From Streptomonospora mangrovi (lineage in GTDB: Bacteria > Actinomycetota > Actinomycetes > Streptosporangiales > Streptosporangiaceae): a DNA stretch of 52,771 nucleotides. The stretch is from positions 1 to 52,771 of the forward strand of contig NZ_JAJAQC010000045.1 of assembly GCF_027604915.1 (NCBI RefSeq). Direction: 5' to 3'. The notes under the pieces were generated by a model. The model was not told the DNA's origin. It searched no databases and worked only from the letters and a program-made list of their open reading frames with translations. A program made the position numbers and the translations under genes. This document shows, in pieces, positions 1-7,921 of this stretch. Numbering within the stretch: the stretch's first letter is position 1; every line of letters starts with the position of its first letter.

Positions 1-8
1 TCCTGTGG

Positions 9-65
9 CGCGCGAAGGGCGGCCCTTCCCAGCCGAGTCGGCTGGGGAGGGCCGCCCTTCGCGCG
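9..65 (-). terminator. Long hairpin terminator after the ddl-like gene
   Basis: Positions 9-34 and 40-65 form a 26-bp stem broken only by one G-U wobble (27/47), around a 5-nt loop. On the minus strand it begins 8 nt after the stop codon of the ligase gene. It has no U-tract, as is common for actinobacterial terminators, so termination is inferred from position and stem strength. Confidence 0.8.
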
Positions 66-73
66 GGCGCCGG

Positions 74-1027
74 CTAGCGGCGGCGGTTGTAGGCGTTGAA
101 GGCGAGGTCGCGGCAGACGCGGGCGAAGTCCAGCTCGGCCGCCTCGACCGCCATCGGGAAGGTGGAGGTCTCGGTCATGCCGGGCGCGACGTTGACCTCC
201 AGGAACCGCACCGTGCCCGCGCCGTCGACGATGAGGTCGGTGCGGGAGTAGTCGCGCAGGCCCAGCGCCCGGTGGGCGGTCAGCGCGGCCTCGGCGGCGG
301 CGCGCGCGGCGGCCTCCGACAGCCGCGCCGGGCAGAAGAACTCGGTGCGCCCCGGGGTGTAGCGGGCGGTGTAGTCGTAGACGCCGCCGTCGGGCACGAT
401 CTCGACCGGCGGGAGGTCGAACGGGCCGTCGCCGAGGTCGAGCACGCCCACCGCGATCTCGGTGCCCTCCACACGCTCCTCGATCAGCGCGCGGTCGCCG
501 TAGGCAAAGCAGCTCACCAGCGCCGAGGACAGCGCCTCGGGGGTGTCCACGGCGGTGGCGCCGAAGGCCGACCCGCCCTGGTCGGGCTTGACGAAAAGCG
601 GCAGTCCCAGCGTGGCCACGATGCGCTCCAGCAGCGCGGGGGCGCCAAGGTCGTGAAAGGCCGACTTGGGCAGGACCACGCCGCGCGGCACCGCGATCCC
701 GCGCTCGGCCACCAGCGCCTTGGCCACGGGCTTGGCGAAGGCGGCCCGGCAGGCGGCGGGCGGGGCGCCCACGTAGGGCACCGCGCTCAGCTCCAGGACC
801 TCGGCGGTGGCGCCGTCCTCTCCGGAGGCACCGTGCAGCGCCGGGAACACCACCTGCGGGGGGTCGGCGGCCAGGGTGCCCAGAAGGGCGGAGTCGACGT
901 CGGCGATCTGCACCTCGACGTCGAGGCGGCGCAGGGACTCCGCGACGCGGCGCCCCGAGCGCACGCTGACCTCGTGCTCGGGCGACATCCCGCCCGCCAG
1001 TACGAGCACCCGGTCGAGATCGGCCAC
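74..1027 (-). CDS. ddl: D-alanine--D-alanine ligase family protein (ATP-grasp)
   Basis: Predicted 317-residue ATP-grasp ligase joining two D-alanines (or a related pair) with ATP for peptidoglycan precursors. The N-terminus has the Ddl signature around PEHEVSV. The middle carries FVKPDQGGSAFG, and the C-terminus carries FLEVNVAPGMT, where the metal-binding Glu and Asn of ATP-grasp enzymes sit. The length suits short DdlB-type enzymes. I chose GTG at 1027 because AGGAAGG lies 7 nt upstream; a longer start (GTG 1060) is possible. It follows an aminotransferase gene by 58 nt on the same strand and ends in a strong hairpin, so the two are probably one operon. Substrate specificity, and whether this is the main or an accessory Ddl, cannot be read here. 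Confidence 0.85.
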   Translation of the reverse strand: MADLDRVLVLAGGMSPEHEVSVRSGRRVAESLRRLDVEVQIADVDSALLGTLAADPPQVVFPALHGASGEDGATAEVLELSAVPYVGAPPAACRAAFAKPVAKALVAERGIAVPRGVVLPKSAFHDLGAPALLERIVATLGLPLFVKPDQGGSAFGATAVDTPEALSSALVSCFAYGDRALIEERVEGTEIAVGVLDLGDGPFDLPPVEIVPDGGVYDYTARYTPGRTEFFCPARLSEAAARAAAEAALTAHRALGLRDYSRTDLIVDGAGTVRFLEVNVAPGMTETSTFPMAVEAAELDFARVCRDLAFNAYNRRR

Positions 1028-1085
1028 GGTCCTGCCTTCCTGCTGCGCTGCTGCTGTCACGGGGACGCCCCCAGGTGGTGGGAGG

Positions 1086-2414
1086 TTAGGGGAGGTCGGG
1101 GAACGGGGAGTCGTCGCCCCGGGTGGCCGGGGCCGACGCACCGCCGAAGGTATCACGCAGGGCGGTCTCGCCCTCGATGACGCCGACCAGGCGCCGCACC
1201 CCCTCGCGGATCTGCTCGGGAGTGGGGTAGCAGAAGGACAGCCGCATGTTGCGGCGGCCTTCGTCGGAGGCGTAGAAGCCGGTGCCGGGGACGTAGGCCA
1301 CGCGGGCGTTGACCGCGCGCGGCAGCATGGCCTTGGCGTCCAGCCCCTCGGGCAGGGTGGCCCACACGAAGAACCCGCCCTCGGGCCGGGTCCAGGAGCT
1401 GCCGGCGGGCATCATCGCCTCAAGGGCGCCCAGCATGGCGTCGCGGCGCTCCCGGTACATCTCGTTGAAGTCCTTGATCCGCTCCCGCCAGGGGTGGGTG
1501 GCCAGGTAGCGGCGCACCACCATCTGGTTGAAGGCGGAGTGGCTGAGCATGGCCGACTCCGCGGCCAGCACCAGCTTGGCGCGCACCGCCGAGGGCGCCA
1601 GCGCCCAGCCGATGCGGAACCCCGGCGAGAGGGTCTTGGAGAACGAGCCGAGGTAGATCACCTGGTCGGGGGCCTCGGCGCGCAGCGGCGCGACGGGCTC
1701 GCCGCCGTAGCGCAGCAGGCCGTAGGGGTTGTCCTCCAGCACCAGCAGGCCGTGGCGGCGGCAGACCTCCAGCACGCGGCGGCGGCGCTCGGCGGTCAGG
1801 GTGACGCCGGCGGGGTTGTGGAAGTTGGGGATGGTGTAGAAGAACTTGGCGCGGCGGCCCTCGGCGGCCAGCCGGGTGAGGTGCTCCTCCAGGGCCTCGG
1901 GCAGCACGCCGTCGTCGTCCATGGCGACGTGGCGGATGTCGGCCTGGAAGGCGGCGAAGGTGTTGACGGCGGTGACGTAGGTGGGCGCCTCGCACAGCAC
2001 GACGTCGCCGGGGTCCACGAACACCCGGGTGACGAGGTCGAGCGCCTGCTGGGAGCCGACGGTGACGATGACGTCATCGGCCGCGGCCGAGATGCCCTCC
2101 TCGGCCATGACCTCGCAGATCCGCTCGCGCAGCACGGGGTCGCCCTGGGCGGAGCCGTACTGCAACGCGGTGCTGCCCTCCTCGGTGACCACGCGCTGGA
2201 CGATCTCGCCGAGTTCGCCCATGGGCAGGGCGCTGACGTTGGGCATGCCGCCGGCCAGCGAGACGACCTCGGGGCGCGAGGCGACGGCGAACAGGGCCCG
2301 GACCTCCGATGCCACCATGCCCTGGGCGCGGGCGGCGTAGGCGCCCACGTAGGGGTCGATGCGCGAGCCCTGCACTGAGGGCTGCCGGTGGGACTGCCGG
2401 GGATCCTGGGACAC
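1086..2414 (-). CDS. PLP-dependent class I/II aminotransferase (2-aminoadipate/LysN-like)
   Basis: 442-residue fold-type I aminotransferase. Visible are the LAGGMPN start of the domain, the substrate-loop region LQYGSAQGDP, the cofactor-contacting NPAG, and the Schiff-base lysine in YLGSFSKTLSPGFRIGW. There is no GntR-type DNA-binding domain, so it is not a MocR regulator. It most resembles the LysN/2-aminoadipate and multi-substrate aminotransferases, but the amino donor is unknown. GTG at 2414 is preceded by GGAGGTGG at a good distance. The reading frame stays open far upstream to about 2996, but that extension is Arg/Pro-rich and looks non-coding. It is probably co-transcribed with the ddl-like gene. 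Confidence 0.85.
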   Translation of the reverse strand: MSQDPRQSHRQPSVQGSRIDPYVGAYAARAQGMVASEVRALFAVASRPEVVSLAGGMPNVSALPMGELGEIVQRVVTEEGSTALQYGSAQGDPVLRERICEVMAEEGISAAADDVIVTVGSQQALDLVTRVFVDPGDVVLCEAPTYVTAVNTFAAFQADIRHVAMDDDGVLPEALEEHLTRLAAEGRRAKFFYTIPNFHNPAGVTLTAERRRRVLEVCRRHGLLVLEDNPYGLLRYGGEPVAPLRAEAPDQVIYLGSFSKTLSPGFRIGWALAPSAVRAKLVLAAESAMLSHSAFNQMVVRRYLATHPWRERIKDFNEMYRERRDAMLGALEAMMPAGSSWTRPEGGFFVWATLPEGLDAKAMLPRAVNARVAYVPGTGFYASDEGRRNMRLSFCYPTPEQIREGVRRLVGVIEGETALRDTFGGASAPATRGDDSPFPDLP

Positions 2415-2773
2415 GATCCACCTCCGCTGGCGTGGACGGTTGGGTTGTCGGCTGGTGGGACGCGGGCGGTCGGCCGGGGGTTGACCTCCGGCGGCCGGGG
2501 CGGCGTCCACCTGGTGCCTCGGTCGGCGCGCGGCGCGCGGCCGATCAGTCCCGGCCCAGTGTATGCCGAGGCGGCGCGCCGCCCGGCGGGCGGGCCGGGT
2601 GCCTGGGGACCGACTGCCCCGGCGGGGGCCGGAGCGGCGGCGCTTTGGGGTGTCTTGACCGAGTCCTTGGCGTTTTCGGCCGCACGGGCGGCGGCCGGGC
2701 CGCGAGGGGCCGGGCCGGGCTGGGCCGATGCGCGCTGGGCCGCGCCGGACCGGACCGGGTGCGGCCCGGCGGT

Positions 2774-2812
2774 ACCGCCGGCCCCACCGGGTTCCGGGGT
2801 GGGGCCGGCGGT
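2774..2812. terminator. Perfect 15-bp GC stem-loop
   Basis: The arms 2774-2788 and 2798-2812 are perfectly complementary around a 9-nt loop. It lies about 400 nt downstream of the GAF-regulator gene and about 360 nt upstream of the aminotransferase start. It could end a long transcript from the regulator gene or an unannotated RNA. There is no U-tract. Confidence 0.5.
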
Positions 2813-3020
2813 CCGCCGAGCGGGCGGCGGCCCGGGAAAGCTCCCCCACTCTCCCTCGGGCCGCCGCCGGGAAAGGCCCGCCGACGTAAACGGATCCCGC
2901 TACCCCCCTCAAGGCACGGGCACGGACGGGCCGGGGTCCTCTCCGGTGGGTCTCCGCGGGCGGCGCCGCGGCGATCACCGTCACCGCCGACTCCATCGCA
3001 TCCGGCCCACACCCGCAAAG

Positions 3021-3083
3021 GTTGCACCACGTTGCAGATTAGTGACTGTGCGTAGTGTTCACAGTCTAATATGCACATGTGCA
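3021..3083. promoter_or_regulatory. AT-richer island with nested inverted repeats
   Basis: This stands out from its GC-rich surroundings. It contains a direct repeat GTTGCA (3021 and 3031), an imperfect inverted repeat ATTAGTGACTGTG (3038-3050) against CACAGTCTAAT (3060-3070), and a perfect 12-bp palindrome TGCACATGTGCA (3072-3083). Such a cluster suggests binding by a dimeric regulator or a promoter for leftward transcription. The regulator is unknown. Confidence 0.45.
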
Positions 3084-3212
3084 CTCTTACCGTGTCAGGT
3101 CGCCCGCGCGGCGGCCGGGCACGGCCGCGCGGGCGGGGGCGGGAGGGCCGGTGCCGGGGTGGAGGCGCGGCGCGCGGGAGCGGAGAGCGAACGCGGGGCC
3201 GCCCGACCCCGG

Positions 3213-4538
3213 TCAGCGCGGCAGCCGCTGCGCGCCGTCCCCGACCGGCTCCTGTCCCCAGTCGGCGGCCCGGCGCACACGGCGGATCCCCGGCGCGGTG
3301 GAGCCGGGCAGCAGCTCGGCGGGGGTGGGCGGCGTGCGGACGCTCACCCGCAGCCCCTCGTGCAGCCGGTAGGGGCGCGACTCCACCACCCCGCCCAGGT
3401 GGCGGCGCAGCCGCGACATCTCGGCGCGCACGGTGACCAGCCGGTCGGCGTCGCCGAACAGGTCGGCGGCCAACTGGGCGGCGCTGCGGCCGTTGGGGCT
3501 GCGCGCCAGCAGGAACAGCAGCTCGCTGTGGCGCAGGCTGAGCCGGTGGGACCAGGTGCCGCTGGCGCCGCTGACGGTGACCTGGGGCGCGGTGCCGTCG
3601 GAGAGGTCGAGCAGCAGGTGGCTGGCGGGCGCGGACTCGCCGTCGTCGGGGCGCACCAGCCAGCCGCCGGGCAGCGGCTCGACGTGGCACTCCCCCACGC
3701 CCGGCAGCCACGCCACGCCCGCCTCCAGCGAGCGGGGCAGCAGCACCCGGCGCACCGGCTCCATGTGGGCGGCGGCGGCCGTCCAGCCGTCGTTGTCGAC
3801 CACCAGCGCGCGGCCGCGCATCCCGGCCAGCAGCGGGGCGGCCACCACGCGCAGCCGCTCCAGGTGGGCGTGGTGCCAGCCGCGCAGCATCGACTCGGCG
3901 TGCTGGGCCACGGCGTTGACCAGGGCCAGGGTGGCCGGGTGCACGGTCTCGGCCGGCCCGGTGACGTCCACGGCGCCGATGGGTCGGCCGTTGCGCGGGT
4001 CGTGCACGGGCGCGCAGGCGCAGGTGACCTGGTGCAGGCCGCGCACGTAGTGCTCGGCGGAGTAGACCTGGAGGGGCTGGCCCACCACCAGGGCGGTGCC
4101 GATGGCGTTGGTGCCGGCGAAGTCCTCGTTCCAGGCGGCGCCCTCGACCAGGCCGATGCTGTCGGCCAGGCGCCGCACCCGCGCCGGGCCGTCGCGCCAC
4201 AGGACGCGGGACTTCTCGTCGGTGATCACCATGACGTGGGCGGCGTCGTCGGCCACGGCGGTCAACGACTGGCGCAGCATGGGCAGCAACTCCACCAGCG
4301 GCGACTCCCGGCGGTGGCGCTGGATGTCCTCGCGGGCCAGCATGGGCAGGCGGCGCCCGGTCTCGGGGTCGACGCGGCGCACCCGCATGCGCGCCCAGGA
4401 GTCGGCGATGACGGGCCGGGGGCGGGCGGGCGGCGTGCGGCCGGCGAGCACCGCCTCGTGCACGCGCCGCAGCAACCGGGCGTACTCGCGCGGGTCGGTT
4501 CCCGCGGGCACCGCCGCGTCCAGGTGTGGATGGACCAT
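3213..4538 (-). CDS. GAF-domain transcriptional regulator (AcoR N-terminal type) with C-terminal winged helix
   Basis: 441 residues. The N-terminal half matches the sensory part of AcoR-like activators: a GAF domain with the segment WNEDFAGTNAIGTAL at about residues 136-150 and a CACAPVHDP stretch. The sigma-54 AAA+ module of true AcoR proteins is absent. Instead the C-terminus (about 325-415, LRHSELLFLLARSPNGRSAAQLAADLF...VRAEMSRLRRHLG) looks like a winged-helix DNA-binding domain. Many actinobacterial proteins with this layout sit next to aldehyde or alcohol dehydrogenase genes, but none is adjacent here. The SD before ATG 4538 is G-rich and close, so the start is only moderately sure. Confidence 0.75.
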   Translation of the reverse strand: MVHPHLDAAVPAGTDPREYARLLRRVHEAVLAGRTPPARPRPVIADSWARMRVRRVDPETGRRLPMLAREDIQRHRRESPLVELLPMLRQSLTAVADDAAHVMVITDEKSRVLWRDGPARVRRLADSIGLVEGAAWNEDFAGTNAIGTALVVGQPLQVYSAEHYVRGLHQVTCACAPVHDPRNGRPIGAVDVTGPAETVHPATLALVNAVAQHAESMLRGWHHAHLERLRVVAAPLLAGMRGRALVVDNDGWTAAAAHMEPVRRVLLPRSLEAGVAWLPGVGECHVEPLPGGWLVRPDDGESAPASHLLLDLSDGTAPQVTVSGASGTWSHRLSLRHSELLFLLARSPNGRSAAQLAADLFGDADRLVTVRAEMSRLRRHLGGVVESRPYRLHEGLRVSVRTPPTPAELLPGSTAPGIRRVRRAADWGQEPVGDGAQRLPR

Positions 4539-4975
4539 GGCTCCCCCCGCTGACCTGCTCGTTCAACGCCCATCTCATCCTTGTGCGCATGGCGGTCCGC
4601 GGCAACCGGAACCGGGGGGTAACAGCACTCGAACGGCGGGGACGGGAGTTGGCCGCCGAAAGCGCTGGCGATCCGCGGATTCGGCCAGGGATTCGTCTTC
4701 GCGAACGGGCTTTGCGCGGTATCGCCATCGGGGCCGCTTTTCGGGGTGAACCTGCACCGGTGTCCGGTCCCAGTCCCCACGGCCGGGCGCCTGACCGGCG
4801 GAAACGGGGGCTTGACCCATTCTTGGGGCGCGTCGGCCGTGGCGCTGCCGGACGCGCTGCGCGCGTCGGGCCATAGTGGCCCGGACGTGATGAGACCGAG
4901 GCGGTCGGGGGCGGCGCACGCCGCAGGGCGGAGCCGGTCGGGGGGATCGGCGGCGGCCGAGCGGTGGGAGCGGAG
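4539..4975. other. 437-bp divergent intergenic region without a supported gene
   Basis: It lies between the GAF regulator (leftward) and the lipoprotein gene (rightward), so both promoters should be here. Base composition is slightly less GC-rich near 4600-4720. I see no clear palindromic operator or conserved -35/-10 pair. The frames crossing it are not convincing as genes. Confidence 0.5.
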
Positions 4976-5509
4976 ATGCCCGGGACGGCGGGAGTGAGGG
5001 CGGCGGCGATGGCGGCAGCCAGGACGGCCACAAGGACGACGACCCGACTGGCGGCCGGGGCGCTGCTGCTGGCGGCCGGGGCGCTGCTGCTGGCGGCCGC
5101 GGCCTGCTCGGGTGCCGAGGCCGACCCCGGGGCCGAGACCCTGGCCAGGGCCACCGGCGAACTGTCGGCGGTGCTGCTGCGCCCCGAGGCCGAGGAGGCG
5201 TTCGAGCGCAAGGGCCACCCCATCGAGGGGCACCTGGAGTGCCGCAGCCTGCGCGGCGACGCGCCGGAGTTGGCCGCGGAGATGACGGTGGTGTGCGCGG
5301 GGCGCACCGAGGACGGCGAGCGGGCGCGCTTCGAGGGCCGCGTCGACCCCGCCGCGGTGACGGCCCAGCGCGCCGAGGCCGAGGGCCTGCCCGGCACCTA
5401 CACCGGCACCGTGGCCGAGCGGGAGGTCTTCCGGATGACCTGCTTCAACTGCGAGCCCAAGGAGTCCGGCGCCCGGGACCGCCCCCGCGCCGAGGACGAA
5501 CCCGAGTAG
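4976..5509 (+). CDS. Small secreted lipoprotein, hypothetical
   Basis: 177 residues. A basic start is followed by a hydrophobic core (about residues 25-43) and a lipobox-like LAAAAC with Cys44 as the likely lipidated residue. The mature part has two spaced cysteine-containing stretches (LECRSL, MTVVCAG) and a C-terminal TCFNC pair, and it may adopt a small beta-rich fold of the DUF4333 kind; this is only a resemblance. ATG 4976 has GGGAG 5 nt upstream; GTG 4964 and ATG 5009 are alternatives. The hydrophobic core is encoded by a perfect 21-bp tandem repeat (5051-5092). Function unknown. Confidence 0.65.
   Translation: MPGTAGVRAAAMAAARTATRTTTRLAAGALLLAAGALLLAAAACSGAEADPGAETLARATGELSAVLLRPEAEEAFERKGHPIEGHLECRSLRGDAPELAAEMTVVCAGRTEDGERARFEGRVDPAAVTAQRAEAEGLPGTYTGTVAEREVFRMTCFNCEPKESGARDRPRAEDEPE
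5051..5092 (+). repeat. Perfect 21-bp tandem duplication in a signal-peptide core
   Basis: Positions 5051-5071 and 5072-5092 are identical, followed by a partial third copy. Each unit encodes AAGALLL, so the duplication lengthens the hydrophobic core of the lipoprotein signal by one two-turn helix segment while keeping frame. Confidence 0.9.
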
Positions 5510-5585
5510 GCGCACGGGCGGGCGCGCACGGCCGAAGACGGCAACGCCCCCCACGGCCCGACAGCCCAAGGACCCCACAGGACGG

Positions 5586-5813
5586 CTAAGCCCGGGTCGG
5601 GTACTCCGGCGGCTCGTCGCCCTCCTCGCGCTTGTCGTAGGAGGCCGGGTCCGAGGGGGAGGGCTCGCGCTCGGCGGCTATCTCGGTGTCGGGGGCGGGC
5701 TCGGCGCCCTGGCCGGCCCGGCGGTCGGCCAGGGGGCGGTCGTCGTCGGCGGGTGCGCCTCGGGGGTCCTCGGGCTGGTCCGTGGGACCGTTGCCGTTGC
5801 CGTTGCTGGTCAC
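5586..5813 (-). CDS. Small acidic hydrophilic protein, hypothetical
   Basis: 75 residues, rich in Asp, Glu, Pro and Ser, with an N-terminal NGNGNG run and no hydrophobic segment, so it is probably disordered and cytoplasmic. GTG 5813 is preceded by GAGGAG at good spacing, the main reason for accepting it. It lies about 106 nt downstream of the ThDP enzyme gene on the same strand and could be its last operon member, although a modest hairpin intervenes. Family not recognised. Confidence 0.55.
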   Translation of the reverse strand: MTSNGNGNGPTDQPEDPRGAPADDDRPLADRRAGQGAEPAPDTEIAAEREPSPSDPASYDKREEGDEPPEYPTRA

Positions 5814-5845
5814 GATCGCTGCTCCTCGGTGAGGGCCGGCGCTGC

Positions 5846-5873
5846 CTGCCGGCCGTGGGGCGCCCGCCGGCAG
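5846..5873 (-). terminator. Weak hairpin between ThDP enzyme gene and small acidic gene
   Basis: CTGCCGGC (5846-5853) and GCCGGCAG (5866-5873) form an 8-bp stem with a 12-nt loop, about 50 nt after the stop of the ThDP enzyme gene. It may be a partial terminator; the stem is weaker than the others in this window. Confidence 0.35.
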
Positions 5874-5919
5874 CGGCGACGCCAGATTCCCGGCGCGCCG
5901 CGCGGACGGGCGGGGGCCG

Positions 5920-7716
5920 CTAGCGGTGCGGCGAGATGAACTCCTGGAGTTTGGTGCGCAGCCCCTTGGTCATGAGGGCGAACCCGTCGGGGTCGCCCGA
6001 GGCCAGGGCCTTGGCCATGTCGGTGAGCTGGCCGGTCTCCACATAGGGCGGGATGGGCGGGATGTCGGGGTCGCAGTGGACGTCGAGCACGAACGGGCCG
6101 TCGGCCGCCAGCGCGCGGTCCCAGGCCGGTCCCATCGCCTCGGGCTCGGTGACGGTCTCGGCGCCCAGCCCCAACGAGGCGGCGAACCCGGCGTAGGAGA
6201 CCTCGGGCAGGTCCTGGCTGTAGGGCGTGCGCGGCGAGCCGCCCATGGCGCGCAGCTCCCAGGTGACCTGGTTGAGGTCGTTGTTGTGCAGCACGCACAC
6301 CACCAGCCGGGGGTCGCTCCACTCGCCGGCGTAGCGCCGGGCGGTGATCAGCTCGGCCAGCCCGTTCATCTGCATGGCGCCGTCGCCCACCAGCGCGATG
6401 GCGGGCCGGTCGGGGTGGGCGAACTTCGCGCCGATGGCGTAGGGCACGCCGCAGCCCATGGTGGCCAGGGTGCCCGAGACCGAGCCGCGCATGCCGCTGG
6501 TGAACTTCAGGTGCCGGGCGTACCAGTTGGCGGCCGACCCGGAGTCGGCGGTGACGATGGCGTTCTCCGGCAGCCGCGAGGACAGCTCGTTGCAGATGAG
6601 CATGGGGTTGACCGGGTCGGCGGGCACGTGGGCCTGCTGGTCCATGGTGGTCCACCACTCGCGCACGGCGGTCTCGATGCGCCCGCGCCAGCGCTCGGGC
6701 ACGTCGTCGCCGCGCCGGTTGCGCAGGTGGTGCAGCAGCCGGCGCAGGGTCTCGGCGGCGTCGCCCACCAGGTTCACCTCGGTGGGGTAGCGCATGCCGA
6801 TCATGTGCGGGTCGATGTCGATCTGCACGGCCCGCCGGCCGAACGGCGGCAGGTACTGGCTGTAGGGCAGGCTGGAGCCGACGATGACCAGGGTGTCGCA
6901 GTCGCGCATCAGCTCCCAGGAGGGCCGGGTGCCCAGCAGGCCGATGGAGCCGGTGACGAACGGCTGCTCGTCGCCGATCACGTCCTTTCCCAGCAGCGCC
7001 TTGGCGATCCCGCCGCGCGTGGTCTCGGCCAGCTCGACCACCTCGTCCACCGCGCCGCGCGCGCCCTGGCCGATGAGGACGGCCACCTTGTCGCCGGCGT
7101 TGATGACCTCGGCGGCGCGCGCGATGTCCTCGTCGCGCGGGACCACCAGCGGCGCGCCCAGCCCCGGCGGACTGGAGGGCACCTGCTTGAAGGCGTGGCC
7201 GGGCGGGCTGTAGTCGGCCTCCTGGAGGTCGGCGGGGATGATGACGGCCGTGGGGCAGCGCTCGGCCAGGGCCGTGCGGATGGCGCGGTCGATGAGGTTG
7301 GGGAACTGCTCGGGCACCATCGCGGTCTGCACGAAGGCGCCGGCGACGTCCTTGAAGAGGGAGTGGAGGTCGACCTCCTGCTGGTAGCTGCCGCCCATGG
7401 CCGAGCGGTGGGTCTGGCCGACGATCGCCACGACGGGGACGTGGTCGAGCTTGGCGTCGTAGAGGCCGTTGAGCAGGTGGATGGCGCCGGGGCCGCTGGT
7501 CGCCAGGCACACCCCCAGGCGGCCGCTGAACTTGGCGTAGCCCACCGCCTCGAACGCCGACATCTCCTCGTGGCGGCTCTGCACGAAGTGCGGTCCCGGG
7601 GCCTTGCCCAGTTCGGCGATGATCCCGTTGATCCCGTCGCCGGGGTACCCGAACACGTGCTCCACGCCCCACTCGCGCAGGCGGCCCAGCAGGTGGTCGG
7701 CGACACTCTGGCTCAC
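5920..7716 (-). CDS. Thiamine-diphosphate enzyme of the pyruvate oxidase/acetolactate synthase family
   Basis: 598 residues with the three-domain ThDP architecture. The N-terminal PYR domain carries the catalytic Glu in SRHEEMSAFEA (about residue 50). The central domain binds FAD or a nucleotide in relatives. The C-terminal PP domain has the ThDP/Mg motif running from GDGAMQMNG to the paired NN in HNNDLNQ. The best family match is PoxB-like pyruvate dehydrogenase/oxidase, giving acetate and CO2 from pyruvate; other decarboxylases of this fold are possible. GTG 7716 has GGGGGA about 6 nt upstream; the longer frame to 7785 is probably leader. It lies downstream of a TetR gene but is separated from it by a strong hairpin, so it is likely transcribed separately. 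Confidence 0.88.
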   Translation of the reverse strand: MSQSVADHLLGRLREWGVEHVFGYPGDGINGIIAELGKAPGPHFVQSRHEEMSAFEAVGYAKFSGRLGVCLATSGPGAIHLLNGLYDAKLDHVPVVAIVGQTHRSAMGGSYQQEVDLHSLFKDVAGAFVQTAMVPEQFPNLIDRAIRTALAERCPTAVIIPADLQEADYSPPGHAFKQVPSSPPGLGAPLVVPRDEDIARAAEVINAGDKVAVLIGQGARGAVDEVVELAETTRGGIAKALLGKDVIGDEQPFVTGSIGLLGTRPSWELMRDCDTLVIVGSSLPYSQYLPPFGRRAVQIDIDPHMIGMRYPTEVNLVGDAAETLRRLLHHLRNRRGDDVPERWRGRIETAVREWWTTMDQQAHVPADPVNPMLICNELSSRLPENAIVTADSGSAANWYARHLKFTSGMRGSVSGTLATMGCGVPYAIGAKFAHPDRPAIALVGDGAMQMNGLAELITARRYAGEWSDPRLVVCVLHNNDLNQVTWELRAMGGSPRTPYSQDLPEVSYAGFAASLGLGAETVTEPEAMGPAWDRALAADGPFVLDVHCDPDIPPIPPYVETGQLTDMAKALASGDPDGFALMTKGLRTKLQEFISPHR

Positions 7717-7844
7717 AGGAGATCCCCCATCCGTCTCGCGGCCTTGCCTTCCTCTCGGGCGGCTGCCCGCGAGGCGGGGGGCCAAACCCGGGCGGCGAGG
7801 CGGCGGGGGTGCCCCGGTGGGGTGCGCGGGCGTGCGGCAGGCCC

Positions 7845-7889
7845 GGCGGCGCGGGCGTGTTCGCTGTGGGCGAACACGGCCGCGCCGCC
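7845..7889 (-). terminator. 20-bp hairpin terminator after the TetR gene
   Basis: 7845-7854 pairs with 7880-7889 and, after one mismatch (7855/7879), 7856-7864 pairs with 7870-7878, closing on a 5-nt loop. It sits about 30 nt after the TetR stop codon and about 130 nt before the ThDP enzyme start, so it probably insulates the two same-strand genes. Confidence 0.75.
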
Positions 7890-7921
7890 CCGTGATCGCC
7901 GCCCACTGACGGCCGGCGCGG

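Larger units (their letters stand above)
2415..3212. other. 798-bp gene-free region upstream of the aminotransferase
   Basis: No believable gene is seen on either strand; the open frames here are Pro/Arg/Gly-rich shadows. It holds a perfect 15-bp hairpin (2774-2812) and an AT-richer island at about 3021-3090 with nested palindromes, both listed separately. The gap is unusually long between two genes on the same strand, so a long leader, a small RNA or a distant regulatory site is possible. Confidence 0.6.

Noticed and set aside
2545-3082. Minus-strand frame starting MCILDCEHYAQSLICN in the AT-richer island
   Set aside because: Only the first 20 residues look protein-like; the rest is Pro/Arg-rich with no SD at the start, so a regulatory island is more likely.
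3071-3436. Small plus-strand ORF beginning MHMCTLTV at the palindrome
   Set aside because: It overlaps the 3' end of the GAF regulator, is Arg/Gly-rich, has no SD and no recognisable domain.
4660-4669. AAGCGCT resembling the LacI operator core
   Set aside because: It lacks the flanking TGG/CCA arms and the neighbouring genes do not fit the regulon.
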